Positions 49,936 through 60,451 of a stretch of DNA of 64,000 nt are shown in pieces. Position 1 is the first letter of the stretch. The number at the start of each line of letters is the position of its first letter. Origin of the DNA: Candidatus Eisenbacteria bacterium (GTDB lineage Bacteria; Desulfobacterota; Binatia; DP-6). The translations under genes and the position numbers were made by a program. Location of the stretch: the NCBI GenBank assembly GCA_035577985.1, contig DATJZY010000045.1, positions 1-64,000 on the forward strand. Direction: 5' to 3'. The notes below the pieces were generated by a model. The model was given only the letters and a program-made list of their open reading frames with translations, was not told the origin of the DNA and searched no databases.

Positions 49936-52032
49936 ATGTCCGAACGCATCGAGATCGAGTTCCACGGTCGCCCACTGGTCGTCGAGACCGGCAAGGTCGC
50001 CAAACAGGCGGGCGGGTCCGCCTGGATCCAGTACGGCGAGACCGTCGTGCTGGTGACCGCGACCGCCAGCCGCAGCGCGCGGGAGGGCATCGACTTCTTC
50101 CCACTCACCTGTGACTACCAGGAGAAGACCTTCGCGGCCGGCAAGATTCCCGGCGGCTTCTTCAAGCGCGAGGGGCGCCCGGCGGAGAAGGAGATCCTCA
50201 CCTCCCGCCTCCTCGATCGCCCGATCCGCCCGCTGTTCCCGAAGGGCTTCAACTGCGAGACGCAGGTGATCGCGACCGTCCTCTCGCACGATCGCGAGAA
50301 CGATCCCGACGTCATCTCCATGCTCGGGGCGTCGGTGGCGCTCACCCTCTCTGATGTCCCGTTCAACGGCCCCATCGCCTCCGTCCGCGTCGGGCGCATC
50401 GGCGGCAAGCTGGTCGTGAACCCGACCGTCTCGCAGTTGCTCGACAGCGACCTCAACATGGTGGTCGCCGGCAGCCGGGACGCGATCGTCATGGTCGAGG
50501 GCGGCGCCCGGATGCTGCCCGAAGCGGACGTGCTCGAAGCGCTCTTCGGGGCCCACAAGGCCATGCAGCCCCTCATCGCGCTGCAGGACGACCTTCGCAG
50601 CCGCGCCGGGAAGCCGAAGCGCACGATCGTCGCGCCGCCGGTCGACGAGGCGCTCGCGTCCTCGGTGCGCGACTTCGCGCTGCCGAAGCTGCGCGCGGCG
50701 CTCGGCAAGACCGTCAAGCAGGAGCGCTACGCGGCGCTCGATGCCGTGCACGACGAGACCATCTCCACGCTCGGCGCCGGCGACGCCGAGAAGACGAAGC
50801 AGGTCGGCAAGCTCCTCGAGAAGGTCACGAAGGAGGTCGTCCGAGCCCAGATCATCAACGACCGCAAGCGCATCGACGGACGCGGCCTCGCCGACATCCG
50901 GCCGATCACCTGCGAGATCGACGTGCTGCCGCGGGCGCACGGCTCGGCCGTCTTCACGCGCGGCGAGACGCAGGCGCTGGTCGCGACCACGCTCGGCACG
51001 TCGTCCGACGAGCAGAAGATCGACGCCCTCATCGGCGAGTACTACCGGAAGTTCATGCTGCACTACAATTTCCCGCCGTACAGCACGGGCGAGACGAAGT
51101 TCCTGCGCAGCCCCGGCCGGCGTGAGATCGGCCACGGCGCGCTCGCCGAGCGCGCGATCCTGCCCGTCCTCCCGGACGAGAGCGCGTTTCCCTACACGAT
51201 CCGCGTCGTGTCCGAAGTGCTCGAGTCGAACGGGTCGTCGTCCATGGCCTCGGTGTGCGGCGGTACGCTCTCGCTCATGCAGGCCGGTGTTCCGATCAAG
51301 GCGCCGGTCGCCGGCGTGGCGATGGGGCTCATCAAAGAGGGCGGCGAGGTTCGCGTGCTGTCCGACATCCTCGGCGACGAGGATCACCTGGGCGACATGG
51401 ACTTCAAGGTGACGGGCACGCGGGACGGTATCACCGCCGTGCAGATGGACATCAAGATCGGCGGCGTCACGCAGGAGGTGATGTCGCAGGCGCTCGAGCA
51501 GGCCCGCCAGGGTCGCGTCCACATCCTCGAGGTGATGGCGAAGACCATCGGGGCACCGCGCGGCGAGTTGTCGGTCCACGCACCCCGGATCGTCACCGTC
51601 CACATCAAGCCCGATCGCATTCGGGACCTCATCGGCCCCGGCGGCAAGACCATCCGCGGCATCGTCGAGGAGACGGGCTGCAAGATCGACGTCGAGGACG
51701 ACGGCACGGTGCTGGTCGCGTCGAGCGACGGCGTCGCGATGCAGAAGGCGCTCGATCGCATCCGCGGCCTCACGGCCGAGGCCGAGGTGGGCAAGATCTA
51801 CCGCGGCACCGTGCGCCGCATCGTCGACTTCGGCGCCTTCGTCGAGATCATGCCGGGCACCGACGGTCTCGTGCACATCTCGCAGCTCGCCAACGAGCGC
51901 GTGCGCGCGGTTTCGGACGTCTTGAAGGAGGGCGACGTCATCGACGTGAAGGTCCTCGAGGTCGACAAGTCGGGCAAGATCCGGCTCTCGCGCAAGGAAG
52001 CGATGAAGCAGGCCCAGGAGGCCACCCGTTAG
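49936..52032 (+). CDS. pnp: Polyribonucleotide nucleotidyltransferase (PNPase)
   Basis: 698 residues, standard length. Domains: first RNase PH (residues about 10-140), helical linker, second RNase PH ([61 protein letters not shown] with the catalytic Asp), KH ([20 protein letters not shown]) and S1 ([34 protein letters not shown]). Degrades RNA 3' to 5' with phosphate. Its ribosome site lies inside a leader hairpin. Confidence 0.96.
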   Translation: MSERIEIEFHGRPLVVETGKVAKQAGGSAWIQYGETVVLVTATASRSAREGIDFFPLTCDYQEKTFAAGKIPGGFFKREGRPAEKEILTSRLLDRPIRPLFPKGFNCETQVIATVLSHDRENDPDVISMLGASVALTLSDVPFNGPIASVRVGRIGGKLVVNPTVSQLLDSDLNMVVAGSRDAIVMVEGGARMLPEADVLEALFGAHKAMQPLIALQDDLRSRAGKPKRTIVAPPVDEALASSVRDFALPKLRAALGKTVKQERYAALDAVHDETISTLGAGDAEKTKQVGKLLEKVTKEVVRAQIINDRKRIDGRGLADIRPITCEIDVLPRAHGSAVFTRGETQALVATTLGTSSDEQKIDALIGEYYRKFMLHYNFPPYSTGETKFLRSPGRREIGHGALAERAILPVLPDESAFPYTIRVVSEVLESNGSSSMASVCGGTLSLMQAGVPIKAPVAGVAMGLIKEGGEVRVLSDILGDEDHLGDMDFKVTGTRDGITAVQMDIKIGGVTQEVMSQALEQARQGRVHILEVMAKTIGAPRGELSVHAPRIVTVHIKPDRIRDLIGPGGKTIRGIVEETGCKIDVEDDGTVLVASSDGVAMQKALDRIRGLTAEAEVGKIYRGTVRRIVDFGAFVEIMPGTDGLVHISQLANERVRAVSDVLKEGDVIDVKVLEVDKSGKIRLSRKEAMKQAQEATR

Positions 52033-52035
52033 GGC

Positions 52036-53289
52036 ATGCGGGCCACCCGCCTCCCCAACGGTATCCGCGTTCTGTCCGAGGAGCTTCCCGACCTGGGATC
52101 GGTGACGGTCGGGATCTGGGTCGAGAACGGCTCGCGGTACGAGCGCGTCGACCAGGCCGGCATCTCCCATTTCCTGGAGCACCTCTTCTTCAAGGGGACG
52201 GAGCGGCGCACGGCCGCGCAGATCGCCGAGGAGATCGACGCCGTCGGCGGTGTGCTGAACGCGTTCACCGGCAAGGAGTACACCTGCTACTACGCGAAGG
52301 TCCTCGACGAGCACCTGCCGCTCGCCCTGGACCTCCTCGCCGACGTGTTCACGCACTCGCGCTTCGCCGAGGACGAGATCGAGCGCGAGCGGACCGTCAT
52401 CACGCAGGAGATCTCGCAGATCGAGGACACGCCGGACGACTACGTCCACGACCTCTTCGCTCTCGCGTTCTGGCCCGATCACCCGCTCGCGCGCCCGATC
52501 GCCGGCACGGCCGCCAGCGTGTCCGGCTTCCACCGCCCGCACTTCCTCGACTTCCTGGGTGCCCGCTACCGGCCCGATCGCATCATCGTCGCCGGTGCCG
52601 GCAATCTGCGCCACGACGCGCTCGTCGACGTGGTCGCGACGCAGCTGGGGCCGCTCCAGGGCATCACTCCCTCGCCCGACGGCGTGCCGCCCACGCCGCG
52701 CGCCGGTCTCGCGGTGCACGAGAAGGACTTGGAGCAGGTGCATCTCTGCCTCGGCACGCCGGGGCTCTCGCAGGGGGAGGAGGATCGCTACGCCGCGCAC
52801 CTCCTGAACCTCGCCCTCGGCGGGGGCATGAGCTCGCGGCTCTTCCAGGAGATCCGCGAGCGACAGGGCAAGGCCTACACCGTCTACTCGTTCCTCACCT
52901 CGTACCGGGACACCGGCTACCTCGGTGTCTACCTCGGCACGAGCCCGCAGTGGACGCGCGAGGTGGTGGCGACGGTGCGCGCCGAGCTCGCGCGCGTCAC
53001 GCGCGACGGTCTCGCACCGGCGGAGCTCGCCCGCGCCAAGACCCAGATGAAGGGCAGCATGCTGCTCGGTCTCGAGACGAGCGACAGCCGCATGAGCCGG
53101 ATCGCCAAGAACGAGATCTACTACGGCCGCGACGTTCCCATCGGCGAGGTCGCGGCCCGGTTCGACGCGGTCACGAACGACGACGTCGTGCGCATCGCCG
53201 AGCGGCTCTTCGGCACCGACGTCATGACGCTGACCGTGCTCGGGAACCTCAAGGGAGAGTCGCTCGACGCCGGGGTGCTCGTGGGATGA
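52036..53289 (+). CDS. M16-family zinc protease (processing-peptidase-like)
   Basis: 417 residues. Zinc motif [16 protein letters not shown] (HxxEH) with the third ligand Glu in the downstream helix ([14 protein letters not shown]). The second, non-catalytic half contains [30 protein letters not shown], typical of the PqqL/YmxG/mitochondrial processing peptidase group. Encoded right after pnp (3-base gap), as ymxG is in many bacteria; it probably degrades small peptides. ATG start at 52036; the stop overlaps dut (ATGA). Confidence 0.92.
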   Translation: MRATRLPNGIRVLSEELPDLGSVTVGIWVENGSRYERVDQAGISHFLEHLFFKGTERRTAAQIAEEIDAVGGVLNAFTGKEYTCYYAKVLDEHLPLALDLLADVFTHSRFAEDEIERERTVITQEISQIEDTPDDYVHDLFALAFWPDHPLARPIAGTAASVSGFHRPHFLDFLGARYRPDRIIVAGAGNLRHDALVDVVATQLGPLQGITPSPDGVPPTPRAGLAVHEKDLEQVHLCLGTPGLSQGEEDRYAAHLLNLALGGGMSSRLFQEIRERQGKAYTVYSFLTSYRDTGYLGVYLGTSPQWTREVVATVRAELARVTRDGLAPAELARAKTQMKGSMLLGLETSDSRMSRIAKNEIYYGRDVPIGEVAARFDAVTNDDVVRIAERLFGTDVMTLTVLGNLKGESLDAGVLVG

Positions 53290-53735
53290 GCGCGGCGGTG
53301 CGGGTCGCCGTCGTGCGCGTGCGCGACCCGCGTACGCCGCTGCCCGCCTACCACAGCCCCGGCGCCGCCGGACTCGACCTCACGGCCGACACGGACGAGA
53401 TCGCGCTGCCGCCCGGCGGCCGCGCACTCGTGCCGACCGGCATCGCGGTGGCGATCCCGCCCGGATTCGAGGGGCAGGTGCGGCCGCGCAGCGGCCTCGC
53501 GAATCGCTCGGGCGTGACCATCCTCAACGCGCCCGGAACGATCGACAGCGACTACCGCGGCGAGATACAGGTCCTGCTCGTGAACCTGGGCACCGACACC
53601 GTCGCGGTCCGTCGTGGCGAGCGCATCGCCCAGCTCGTCGTGGCGCCGGTCGCCCGCGTCGTCTGGGACGAGGTCCAGCAGCTCGAGCCCACGTCGCGGG
53701 GCGACGGCGGGTTCGGGAGCACGGGGGCGCGATGA
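53286..53735 (+). CDS. dut: dUTP diphosphatase (trimeric)
   Basis: 149 residues with all five motifs of trimeric dUTPase: [51 protein letters not shown] and the C-terminal GDGGFGSTG that closes on the substrate. Converts dUTP to dUMP, keeping uracil out of DNA and supplying thymidylate synthesis. Overlaps both neighbours (ATGA at each end), so translation is coupled from the protease through to purB. Confidence 0.95.
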   Translation: MSAAVRVAVVRVRDPRTPLPAYHSPGAAGLDLTADTDEIALPPGGRALVPTGIAVAIPPGFEGQVRPRSGLANRSGVTILNAPGTIDSDYRGEIQVLLVNLGTDTVAVRRGERIAQLVVAPVARVVWDEVQQLEPTSRGDGGFGSTGAR

Positions 53736-55018
53736 TCGAGCGCTACACCCGTCCCGCCATGGCGGCCGTCTGGACCGACGAGACGCGGCTCGGGCACTGG
53801 CTCGCGGTCGAGCTGGCGCTGGTCGACGTCCTCGCGGAGCGCGGCGAGGTGCCGGTCGACGCCGCGCGGCGCCTGCGCGCCGGCGCGCGCGTCAACGTGC
53901 GCCGCATGCAGGAGATCGAGGCCGAGGTGAAGCACGACGTCATCGCCTTCGTCTCCTCGGTCGCCGAGACGGTGGGCGACGAGGGACGGTTCCTGCACCT
54001 CGGGCTCACCTCGAGCGACGTGGTCGACAGCGCGTTCGCGCTGCAGCTCCGCGACGCCGCCGACCTGCTGCTCGCCGAGCTCGACCGCCTGCGCGGCGCC
54101 GTGAAGGCCCAGGCGCTCCGGCACAAGCACACGCCCATGATCGGGCGTACGCACGGGATCCACGCCGAGCCGATCACCTTCGGGCTCAAGTGCGCGAGCT
54201 GGTACGCCGAGCTGGGACGCGATCGGCGACGCCTCGCCGCCGCGCGCGACGAGATCCGCCACGGGAAGCTCTCCGGCGCGGTCGGGACGTTCGCGAACAA
54301 CGATCCGTCGGTCGAAGCGGCCGTGCTGGGCCGCCTGGGGCTCGTGCCCGAGCCGATCGCGACCCAGGTCGTGCCGCGCGACCGGCACGCCGTCTTCTTC
54401 ACGACCCTCGCCGTCCTCGCCGGGACGTGCGAGCGGATCGCACTCGAGATCCGGCACCTGCAGCGCACGGAGGTGGGCGAGGCCGCGGAGCCGTTCGGCA
54501 AGGGCCAGAAGGGCTCGTCGGCGATGCCCCACAAGCGGAACCCGATCCTCACCGAGAACGTGTGCGGGATCGCGCGCCTCGTGCGGGGCTATGCGATGGC
54601 GGCGCTCGAGAACATCGCGCTGTGGCACGAGCGCGACATCAGCCACTCGTCGGTGGAGCGCGTGATCGCGCCCGACGCGACGATCGCGCTCGACTTCGCG
54701 CTCGCACGGCTCGTGGGCGTCGTCGCCGACCTCGACGTGCGCCCCGAGACGATGGCCGCGAACCTCGCGCGCATGGGTGGCGCCATCTTCTCGGAGCAGG
54801 TGCTGCTCACGCTCGTGCGCAAGGGCGTCGCGCGCGACCAGGCGTATCGCTGGATCCAGCGTCACGCGCTCGCCGGCGGCGATCTGCAGGCGCGGCTGCG
54901 CGACGACGCCGACGTGCGACGCCATCTCGATGCCGACGAGCTCGCGAGTCTCTTTGACATCGCTCACCACCTCCGGCATATCGACGCTCTCTTCGCGCGA
55001 GCTCTGGAGGACGGGTGA
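53732..55018 (+). CDS. purB: Adenylosuccinate lyase
   Basis: 428 residues of the fumarase/aspartase superfamily. Cleaves SAICAR and adenylosuccinate. The signature loop [22 protein letters not shown] is intact, [14 protein letters not shown] and [14 protein letters not shown] supply further active-site residues, and [14 protein letters not shown] is present. First of the purB-C-S-Q-L-F cluster, overlapping dut upstream and purC downstream (TGATG). Confidence 0.95.
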   Translation: MIERYTRPAMAAVWTDETRLGHWLAVELALVDVLAERGEVPVDAARRLRAGARVNVRRMQEIEAEVKHDVIAFVSSVAETVGDEGRFLHLGLTSSDVVDSAFALQLRDAADLLLAELDRLRGAVKAQALRHKHTPMIGRTHGIHAEPITFGLKCASWYAELGRDRRRLAAARDEIRHGKLSGAVGTFANNDPSVEAAVLGRLGLVPEPIATQVVPRDRHAVFFTTLAVLAGTCERIALEIRHLQRTEVGEAAEPFGKGQKGSSAMPHKRNPILTENVCGIARLVRGYAMAALENIALWHERDISHSSVERVIAPDATIALDFALARLVGVVADLDVRPETMAANLARMGGAIFSEQVLLTLVRKGVARDQAYRWIQRHALAGGDLQARLRDDADVRRHLDADELASLFDIAHHLRHIDALFARALEDG

Positions 55019-55731
55019 TGGAGCGGCGTGAGCTTCTCTACGAAGGCAAAGCCAAGCAGGTCTATCGCACCGACGATCCCGGTCTGCTGATCCAGCGTTT
55101 CAAGGACGACGCGACGGCGTTCAACGCGCAGAAGCGCGGGACGATCGCCAGCAAGGGCGTGCTGAACAACCGCATGTCCGAGGTGCTGTTCAAGCTGCTC
55201 GAGGAGCAGGGCGTCGGCACGCACTTCGTCCGGCGCCTCTCGGATCGCGACATGCTGATCCGCGCCTGCGAAATCGTGAGAATCGAGGTCGTCACGCGCA
55301 ACATCGTCGCGGGGAGCCTCGCGGAGCGGCTGGGGCGCGCCGAAGGCGAGCTGCTGCCGGAGCCGATCGTCGAGCACTACTACAAGGACGACGCGCTCGG
55401 CGATCCGTTGATCAACGACGGACACATCGACCTGTTGCACCTTGCGACGCCGGCGGAGCTCCAGTTCATGAACCAGTGCGCGCTCAAGGTGAACGCGATT
55501 CTGCGCGAGTTCCTCGATGCGCGCGGCATCGTGCTGGTCGACATGAAGCTCGAGTTCGGGCGCCACGACGGCAAGATCCTGCTCGCCGACGAGATCTGCC
55601 CCGACACCTGCCGCTTCTGGGACAAGGAGACCGGCGAGAAGCTCGACAAGGACCGCTTCCGCCAGGACCTCGACAACGTCGAGGAAGGCTACCAGGAAGC
55701 GGCGCGCCGCATCTGCGGTATCGCGGCGTGA
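55018..55731 (+). CDS. purC: SAICAR synthase
   Basis: 237 residues. Joins CAIR and aspartate with [40 protein letters not shown], the [13 protein letters not shown] region and [31 protein letters not shown] are family signatures. The ATG at 55018 overlaps the purB stop; a GTG three bases upstream is the less likely start. It ends in the same GTGATG pattern before purS. Confidence 0.95.
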   Translation: MERRELLYEGKAKQVYRTDDPGLLIQRFKDDATAFNAQKRGTIASKGVLNNRMSEVLFKLLEEQGVGTHFVRRLSDRDMLIRACEIVRIEVVTRNIVAGSLAERLGRAEGELLPEPIVEHYYKDDALGDPLINDGHIDLLHLATPAELQFMNQCALKVNAILREFLDARGIVLVDMKLEFGRHDGKILLADEICPDTCRFWDKETGEKLDKDRFRQDLDNVEEGYQEAARRICGIAA

Positions 55732-55991
55732 TGGCGGGCGTGCGGGCACGGGTCTACGTCACCCCGAAGCGCGGCATCCTGGATCCCCAGGGCAAGGCGG
55801 TGCAGCAGGGCCTGCACGCGCTCGGCTTCGTCGAGGTGGGCGACGTCCGGGTCGGCAAGTACCTCGAGATGCGGCTGAAAGACGTCAGCCGCGACGCCGG
55901 CGCGGAGCGCGTGCGCGCGATGTGCGAGCGCCTGCTCGCCAACAAGGTCATCGAGGACTACCGGGTCGAAGTGGACGAGGAGGCGCGCTAG
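55731..55991 (+). CDS. purS: FGAM synthase subunit PurS
   Basis: 86 residues. Small subunit that bridges PurQ and the short PurL in the phosphoribosylformylglycinamidine synthase complex. RARVYVTPKRGILDPQGKAVQQGLHALGF and GKYLEMRL are family hallmarks. ATG overlapping the purC stop (TGATG). Followed by purQ 2 bases on. Confidence 0.94.
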   Translation: MAGVRARVYVTPKRGILDPQGKAVQQGLHALGFVEVGDVRVGKYLEMRLKDVSRDAGAERVRAMCERLLANKVIEDYRVEVDEEAR

Positions 55992-55993
55992 CC

Positions 55994-56731
55994 GTGCGGT
56001 GGGGCGTCGTCGTCTTCCCCGGCTCGAACGACGACCGGGACGTGCTGCGCGTGGCGGGACGCGTGCTCGGCGACGACGCGGTCGCGCTGTGGCACAAGGA
56101 GCGCGACCTGCGTGGCTGCGACGCCGTGGTGCTGCCCGGCGGCTTCTCGTACGGCGACTACCTGCGCTGCGGAGCCATGGCGGCGTGCTCGCCGATCATG
56201 GACGCCGTGAAGCAGCACGCGGAGCAGGGGGGCGTCGTCCTCGGCACCTGCAACGGCTTCCAGATCCTGTGCGAGGCGGGATTGCTGCCCGGCGCCCTGG
56301 TCGTCAACCGGAGCCTCAAGTTCATCTGCGAGATCGTGAACGTGCGGGTGGAGACGACGGACACGGCGCTCACGTACGGTTGCCGGACGGGCGAAGTCCT
56401 GTCGCTCCCGATCAAGCACGGCGAGGGGTGCTACGTCGCCGACGAGGCGACGCTCGCCGCTCTCGAAGAGCGCGGCCAGGTGGTGTTCCGCTACGCCGAT
56501 CGCAGCGGCCGCGTGACGGCCGAGAGCACCCCCAACGGCTCGCTCAACGGCATCGCCGGCGTCTGCAACGCGGGGCGCAACGTCGTCGGGCTCATGCCGC
56601 ACCCCGAGCACGCGAGCGAGCGGCTCGTCGGCTGCGAGGACGGCCTCAAGCTCTTCCGCTCGGTGCAGGCGTGGGTCGGCCGCGGCGCCCGCGTCCCGCG
56701 CCGCGAGCCCTCGGTCGTCTCCGGCCCGTGA
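55994..56731 (+). CDS. purQ: FGAM synthase glutaminase subunit PurQ
   Basis: 245 residues, class I glutamine amidotransferase. Frees ammonia from glutamine for PurL. VVFPGSNDDRDVLR at the N-terminus, nucleophile Cys in LGTCNGFQILCEAGLLPGAL, and catalytic His-x-Glu in MPHPEHA. The C-terminal 20 residues extend past the core. GTG start just after the purS TAG; the stop overlaps purL (GTGA). Confidence 0.95.
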   Translation: MRWGVVVFPGSNDDRDVLRVAGRVLGDDAVALWHKERDLRGCDAVVLPGGFSYGDYLRCGAMAACSPIMDAVKQHAEQGGVVLGTCNGFQILCEAGLLPGALVVNRSLKFICEIVNVRVETTDTALTYGCRTGEVLSLPIKHGEGCYVADEATLAALEERGQVVFRYADRSGRVTAESTPNGSLNGIAGVCNAGRNVVGLMPHPEHASERLVGCEDGLKLFRSVQAWVGRGARVPRREPSVVSGP

Positions 56732-58938
56732 CCCGCCCGGACGTCACGGTCGACACGGCCGTCGGGCAGGGGCTGACGGCCGAGGAGTACGCGAAGATCG
56801 TCGAGCTGCTCGGGCGCACGCCCACGTTCGAGGAGGTCGCCGTCTTCGGCGTCATGTGGTCCGAGCACTGCTCGTACAAGAGCTCGCGCCACTGGCTGAA
56901 GCAGCTCCCGACGACGGGGCCGCAGGTGCTCCAGGGGCCGGGCGAGAACGCGGGCGCCGTCGACATCGGCGACGGGCTCGCGGCCATCTTCAAGATCGAG
57001 AGCCACAACCACCCGTCGTTCGTCGAGCCGTTCCAGGGCGCGGCGACGGGAGTCGGCGGTATCCTGCGGGACGTCTTCACCATGGGCGCCCGGCCGGTCG
57101 CCATCATGGACTCGCTGCGTTTCGGGAGCCTCGACCACCCGCGCACCCCGTTTCTGACCCGCGGCGTGGTGGCGGGGATCGGACACTACGGCAACTGCAT
57201 CGGCGTGCCGAACGTCGGCGGTGACGCCGCCTTCGACGCCGCCTACGACCACAACATCCTGGTGAACGCGTTCACGCTCGGGATCGCGCCCGCCGACCGC
57301 ATCTTCCGCGCCAAGGCGGCGGGGCCGGGCAACCCGGTCATCTACGTCGGATCGCGCACCGGACGCGACGGGATCCACGGCGCGAGCCTTCTGGCGTCGG
57401 CGTCGCTCGACGCGCTCGCCGAGGAGAAGCGGCCCGCCGTCCAGGTGGGCGATCCGTTCACCGAGAAGCTCCTCCTGGAGGCATGCCTCGAGCTCATGCG
57501 GACGGAGCACGTGGTCGCCATCCAGGACATGGGGGCGGCGGGCCTCACGTCGAGCTCGGTCGAGATGGCCGGGCGTGGCGAGGTCGGCGTGGTGATCGAT
57601 CTCGACCAGGTGCCGCTGCGCGAAGACGGCATGACGCCGTACGAGATCCTGCTCTCCGAGTCGCAGGAGCGGATGCTCCTCGTCGCGAAGCAGGGCAGCG
57701 AGGACGCGATCGCCGAGATCTTCCGCCGCTGGGACCTGCAGGCGGTCGCCATCGGGCGCCTGACGGACGACGGAGTCTGGCGCTGTCGGTGGCACGGCAA
57801 GGAGGTCTGCGCCATCCCGGCCGGCGCGCTCACGGACGCAGCACCCGTCTACCGCCGGCCGGCCGAGGAGCCGGCGCGTCTGAACGAGGTGCAGCAGCTC
57901 GATCTGCGGGCCGTGCGCGAGCCCACCGACTGCACGCAGACGCTCCAGGCCCTGCTCGAGAGCCCGAACCTCTGCTCGCGCGAGTGGATCTATCGCCAGT
58001 ACGACCAGTTCGTGGGCGGCAACACGGTCGTGCGCCCGGGGGGCGACGCCGCGGTCGTGCGCGTCGAGGGCACCCGGCGCGGGCTCGCGCTCGCCGTCGA
58101 CTGCAACAGTCGCTACACGCGACTCGATCCCTACGTGGGCGCGGTCATCGCCGTGGTCGAGGCGGCGCGCAACTGCGTGGCCGTCGGCGCGCGGCCGCTC
58201 GCGCTCACCGACTGCCTCAACTTCGGCAATCCCGAGCGCCCCGAGATCATGTGGGAGTTCCAGCAGGCGATCGCCGGCATCCGCGACGCGTGCCTCGCGC
58301 TCGGCACGCCGGTGGTGTCGGGGAACGTGAGCTTCTACAACGAGACCGAGGGTCGCAACATTCCGCCCACGCCGACGATCGCGATGGTCGGCGTCATGGA
58401 CGACGTCGAGCAGTACCTGACGCCGTGGTGGAAGTCGGAGGGCGACGCCATCGTGCTGCTCGGCCGCACGCGCGAGGAGCTGGGCGGCAGCGAGTACCTG
58501 GCCGTGATGCACGGCCAGACGCGCGGTACGCCGCCGTGGATCGATCTCGAAGCCGAGCGGCGCCTCCATCGCGTCGTCCTGGCGGCGGTGCAGGAGCGCC
58601 TCCTGCGCTCGGCCCACGACGTGGCCGAAGGCGGGCTCGCCGTCGCGCTCGCCGAGTGCTGCTTCGGTGGCTTGCGGCTCGGGGCGCGCGTCGCCCTGGA
58701 GGGCGGCATGCGTACGGACGCGCTCCTGTTCGGGGAGAGCCAGTCGCGGATGCTCGTCTCGGTGCGTCGCAAGAGCGTCAACCAGCTGAAGGAGCTGGCC
58801 CGCCAGGAGGACGTCCCGTGCACGGTCCTCGGCGAGGTGCGCGGCCACAGCGTCGCCATCGACGGGCTCGTCGACCTGCCGATCGAGCCCGCGCGCGAGC
58901 GGTGGCGGCGCGCGCTCGAGCGACGCGTCGGTGGCTGA
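56728..58938 (+). CDS. purL: FGAM synthase subunit PurL (short form)
   Basis: 736 residues, the short form that needs PurQ and PurS, both encoded upstream. Two AIRS-type halves: GVMWSEHCSYKSSRHWLKQLP, ESHNHPSFVEPFQGAATGVGGILRD and MGAAGLTSSSVEMAGRG in the first; VDCNSRYTRLDPYVGAV, NFGNPERPEIMWEF and GTPVVSGNVSFYNET in the second. Makes FGAM from FGAR, ATP and glutamine-derived ammonia. GTG start overlapping purQ. Confidence 0.96.
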   Translation: MTRPDVTVDTAVGQGLTAEEYAKIVELLGRTPTFEEVAVFGVMWSEHCSYKSSRHWLKQLPTTGPQVLQGPGENAGAVDIGDGLAAIFKIESHNHPSFVEPFQGAATGVGGILRDVFTMGARPVAIMDSLRFGSLDHPRTPFLTRGVVAGIGHYGNCIGVPNVGGDAAFDAAYDHNILVNAFTLGIAPADRIFRAKAAGPGNPVIYVGSRTGRDGIHGASLLASASLDALAEEKRPAVQVGDPFTEKLLLEACLELMRTEHVVAIQDMGAAGLTSSSVEMAGRGEVGVVIDLDQVPLREDGMTPYEILLSESQERMLLVAKQGSEDAIAEIFRRWDLQAVAIGRLTDDGVWRCRWHGKEVCAIPAGALTDAAPVYRRPAEEPARLNEVQQLDLRAVREPTDCTQTLQALLESPNLCSREWIYRQYDQFVGGNTVVRPGGDAAVVRVEGTRRGLALAVDCNSRYTRLDPYVGAVIAVVEAARNCVAVGARPLALTDCLNFGNPERPEIMWEFQQAIAGIRDACLALGTPVVSGNVSFYNETEGRNIPPTPTIAMVGVMDDVEQYLTPWWKSEGDAIVLLGRTREELGGSEYLAVMHGQTRGTPPWIDLEAERRLHRVVLAAVQERLLRSAHDVAEGGLAVALAECCFGGLRLGARVALEGGMRTDALLFGESQSRMLVSVRRKSVNQLKELARQEDVPCTVLGEVRGHSVAIDGLVDLPIEPARERWRRALERRVGG

Positions 58939-58975
58939 AGCGGGGCGGGTGCGGTAGACTTCCTGTCGCGGAGCC

Positions 58976-60385
58976 ATGGTGGACAAGTTCCACGAGGAGT
59001 GTGGTGTCGTCGGCGTCTACGGACATCCGGAGGCGTCGACGCTCGTCTATCTCAGCCTCTATGCGCTCCAGCACCGGGGCCAGGAGAGCGCGGGCATCGT
59101 GGCGTCGAACGGCGAGGCCCTGATCGCGCATCGGGGCATGGGGCTGGTCGCGGACATCTTCCACCAGGACATCCTCGGGCGCCTCGAGGGACGGCTGGCG
59201 ATCGGCCACAATCGCTACTCGACGGCGGGATCGACGGTGCTGAAGAACTGCCAGCCCTTCGTCGTCGAGTGGGCGCAAGGCGCGCTCGCGATCGCCCACA
59301 ACGGCAACCTGGTGAACGCCGAGGCCCTGCGCGAGAAGCTCGAGCAGCGCGGGTCGATCTTCCAGTCGACGTCGGACACCGAGGTCATCATCCACCTGAT
59401 CGCGGCCTCCAGCGGAGCGACGCTCCTCGAGCGCATCGTCGACGCTCTCGCCCAGGTGCGGGGCGCCTACTCGCTCGCGTTCCTGACCGAAGACCGCCTG
59501 ATCGCGGCGCGCGACCCGAACGGGTTCCGGCCGCTCGTGCTGGGCCGCGTGGGCGACGGATGGGTGGTCGCGTCGGAGACCTGCGCGTTCGACCTGATCG
59601 GGGCCAAGTACGAGCGCGAGATCGAGCCGGGCGAGATCGTCATGATCGGCGAGCGCGGCATCGAGTCCGTGCGGCCGTTCCCGGCGGCGCCACGCCATCA
59701 CTGCGTGTTCGAGTACATCTACTTCGCGCGGCCGGACAGCCTCGTCTACGGCCGCAACGTCTACGACGTCCGCAAGGCGCTCGGCCGCCAGCTCGCGCGC
59801 GAGAGCGGCGTCCCGGCCGACATCGTCGTGCCGGTACCCGACTCGGGCGTGCCCGCCGCCATCGGCTACGCCGAGGAGGCGAAGCTCCCCTTCGAGATGG
59901 GGCTCATCCGCAACCACTACGTCGGGCGGACCTTCATCGAGCCGCAGAGCTCGATCCGGCACTTCGGCGTCAAGGTGAAGCTGAACGCGCTTCGCGAGGT
60001 GCTGGCCGGCAAGCGCGTCGTGGTGGTCGACGACTCGATCGTGCGCGGCACGACGAGCCAGAAGCTCGTCATGATGATCCGCCAGGCGGGCGCGCGCGAG
60101 GTGCACATGCGCATCAGCTCGCCGCCGACGACGAACCCCTGCTACTACGGGATCGACACGCCGACCAAGGGCGAGCTCATCGCGTCGTCACAGTCGCTCG
60201 AGGAGATCCGCCGGTTCCTGGGCGCCGATTCGCTCGCGTACCTCAGCATTCCGGGGATGTACGGCTTCGTCGGCGGTGAGGGCAACGGCTTCTGCGACGC
60301 GTGCTTCACCGGCAACTACCCGGTGGCCCTCAGCGACGACACGCGAGTGCGCCAGCTCCACTTGTTCGAAGCGCGCGATCGCTGA
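58976..60385 (+). CDS. purF: Amidophosphoribosyltransferase (Fe-S type)
   Basis: 469 residues. First step of purine synthesis. The N-terminal glutaminase has Cys9 ([16 protein letters not shown]), exposed after removal of an eight-residue propeptide. The PRPP loop is [14 protein letters not shown]. Cysteines in [18 protein letters not shown] and GFCDACFTG match the ligands of the Bacillus-type [4Fe-4S] cluster, so this is the oxygen-sensitive form. A -10-like TAGACT (58955-58960) with a weak -35 lies upstream. A perfect hairpin follows the stop. Confidence 0.95.
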   Translation: MVDKFHEECGVVGVYGHPEASTLVYLSLYALQHRGQESAGIVASNGEALIAHRGMGLVADIFHQDILGRLEGRLAIGHNRYSTAGSTVLKNCQPFVVEWAQGALAIAHNGNLVNAEALREKLEQRGSIFQSTSDTEVIIHLIAASSGATLLERIVDALAQVRGAYSLAFLTEDRLIAARDPNGFRPLVLGRVGDGWVVASETCAFDLIGAKYEREIEPGEIVMIGERGIESVRPFPAAPRHHCVFEYIYFARPDSLVYGRNVYDVRKALGRQLARESGVPADIVVPVPDSGVPAAIGYAEEAKLPFEMGLIRNHYVGRTFIEPQSSIRHFGVKVKLNALREVLAGKRVVVVDDSIVRGTTSQKLVMMIRQAGAREVHMRISSPPTTNPCYYGIDTPTKGELIASSQSLEEIRRFLGADSLAYLSIPGMYGFVGGEGNGFCDACFTGNYPVALSDDTRVRQLHLFEARDR

Positions 60386-60387
60386 GG

Positions 60388-60417
60388 GCCCGACCCGAGA
60401 GCCGCCTCGGGTCGGGC
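60388..60417. terminator. 12-bp perfect hairpin between convergent genes
   Basis: GCCCGACCCGAG (60388-60399) and its exact reverse complement (60406-60417) with a 6-base loop, 2 bases after the purF stop and 34 before the end of the opposing gene. No T-run on either side, so any termination would be Rho-assisted or the hairpin may protect mRNA ends. Confidence 0.55.
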
Positions 60418-60451
60418 GCCTGGCGATTCGTTCGGAGGGCGCGCTTCCCGG

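Noticed and set aside
49810-52800. 996-codon open frame antisense to pnp and the M16 protease
   Set aside because: Same GC artefact; the plus-strand genes have full motif sets.
60388-60417. purF hairpin as a classical intrinsic terminator
   Set aside because: The stem is strong but has no T-run on either strand, so I kept it only as a hairpin/possible terminator with modest confidence.
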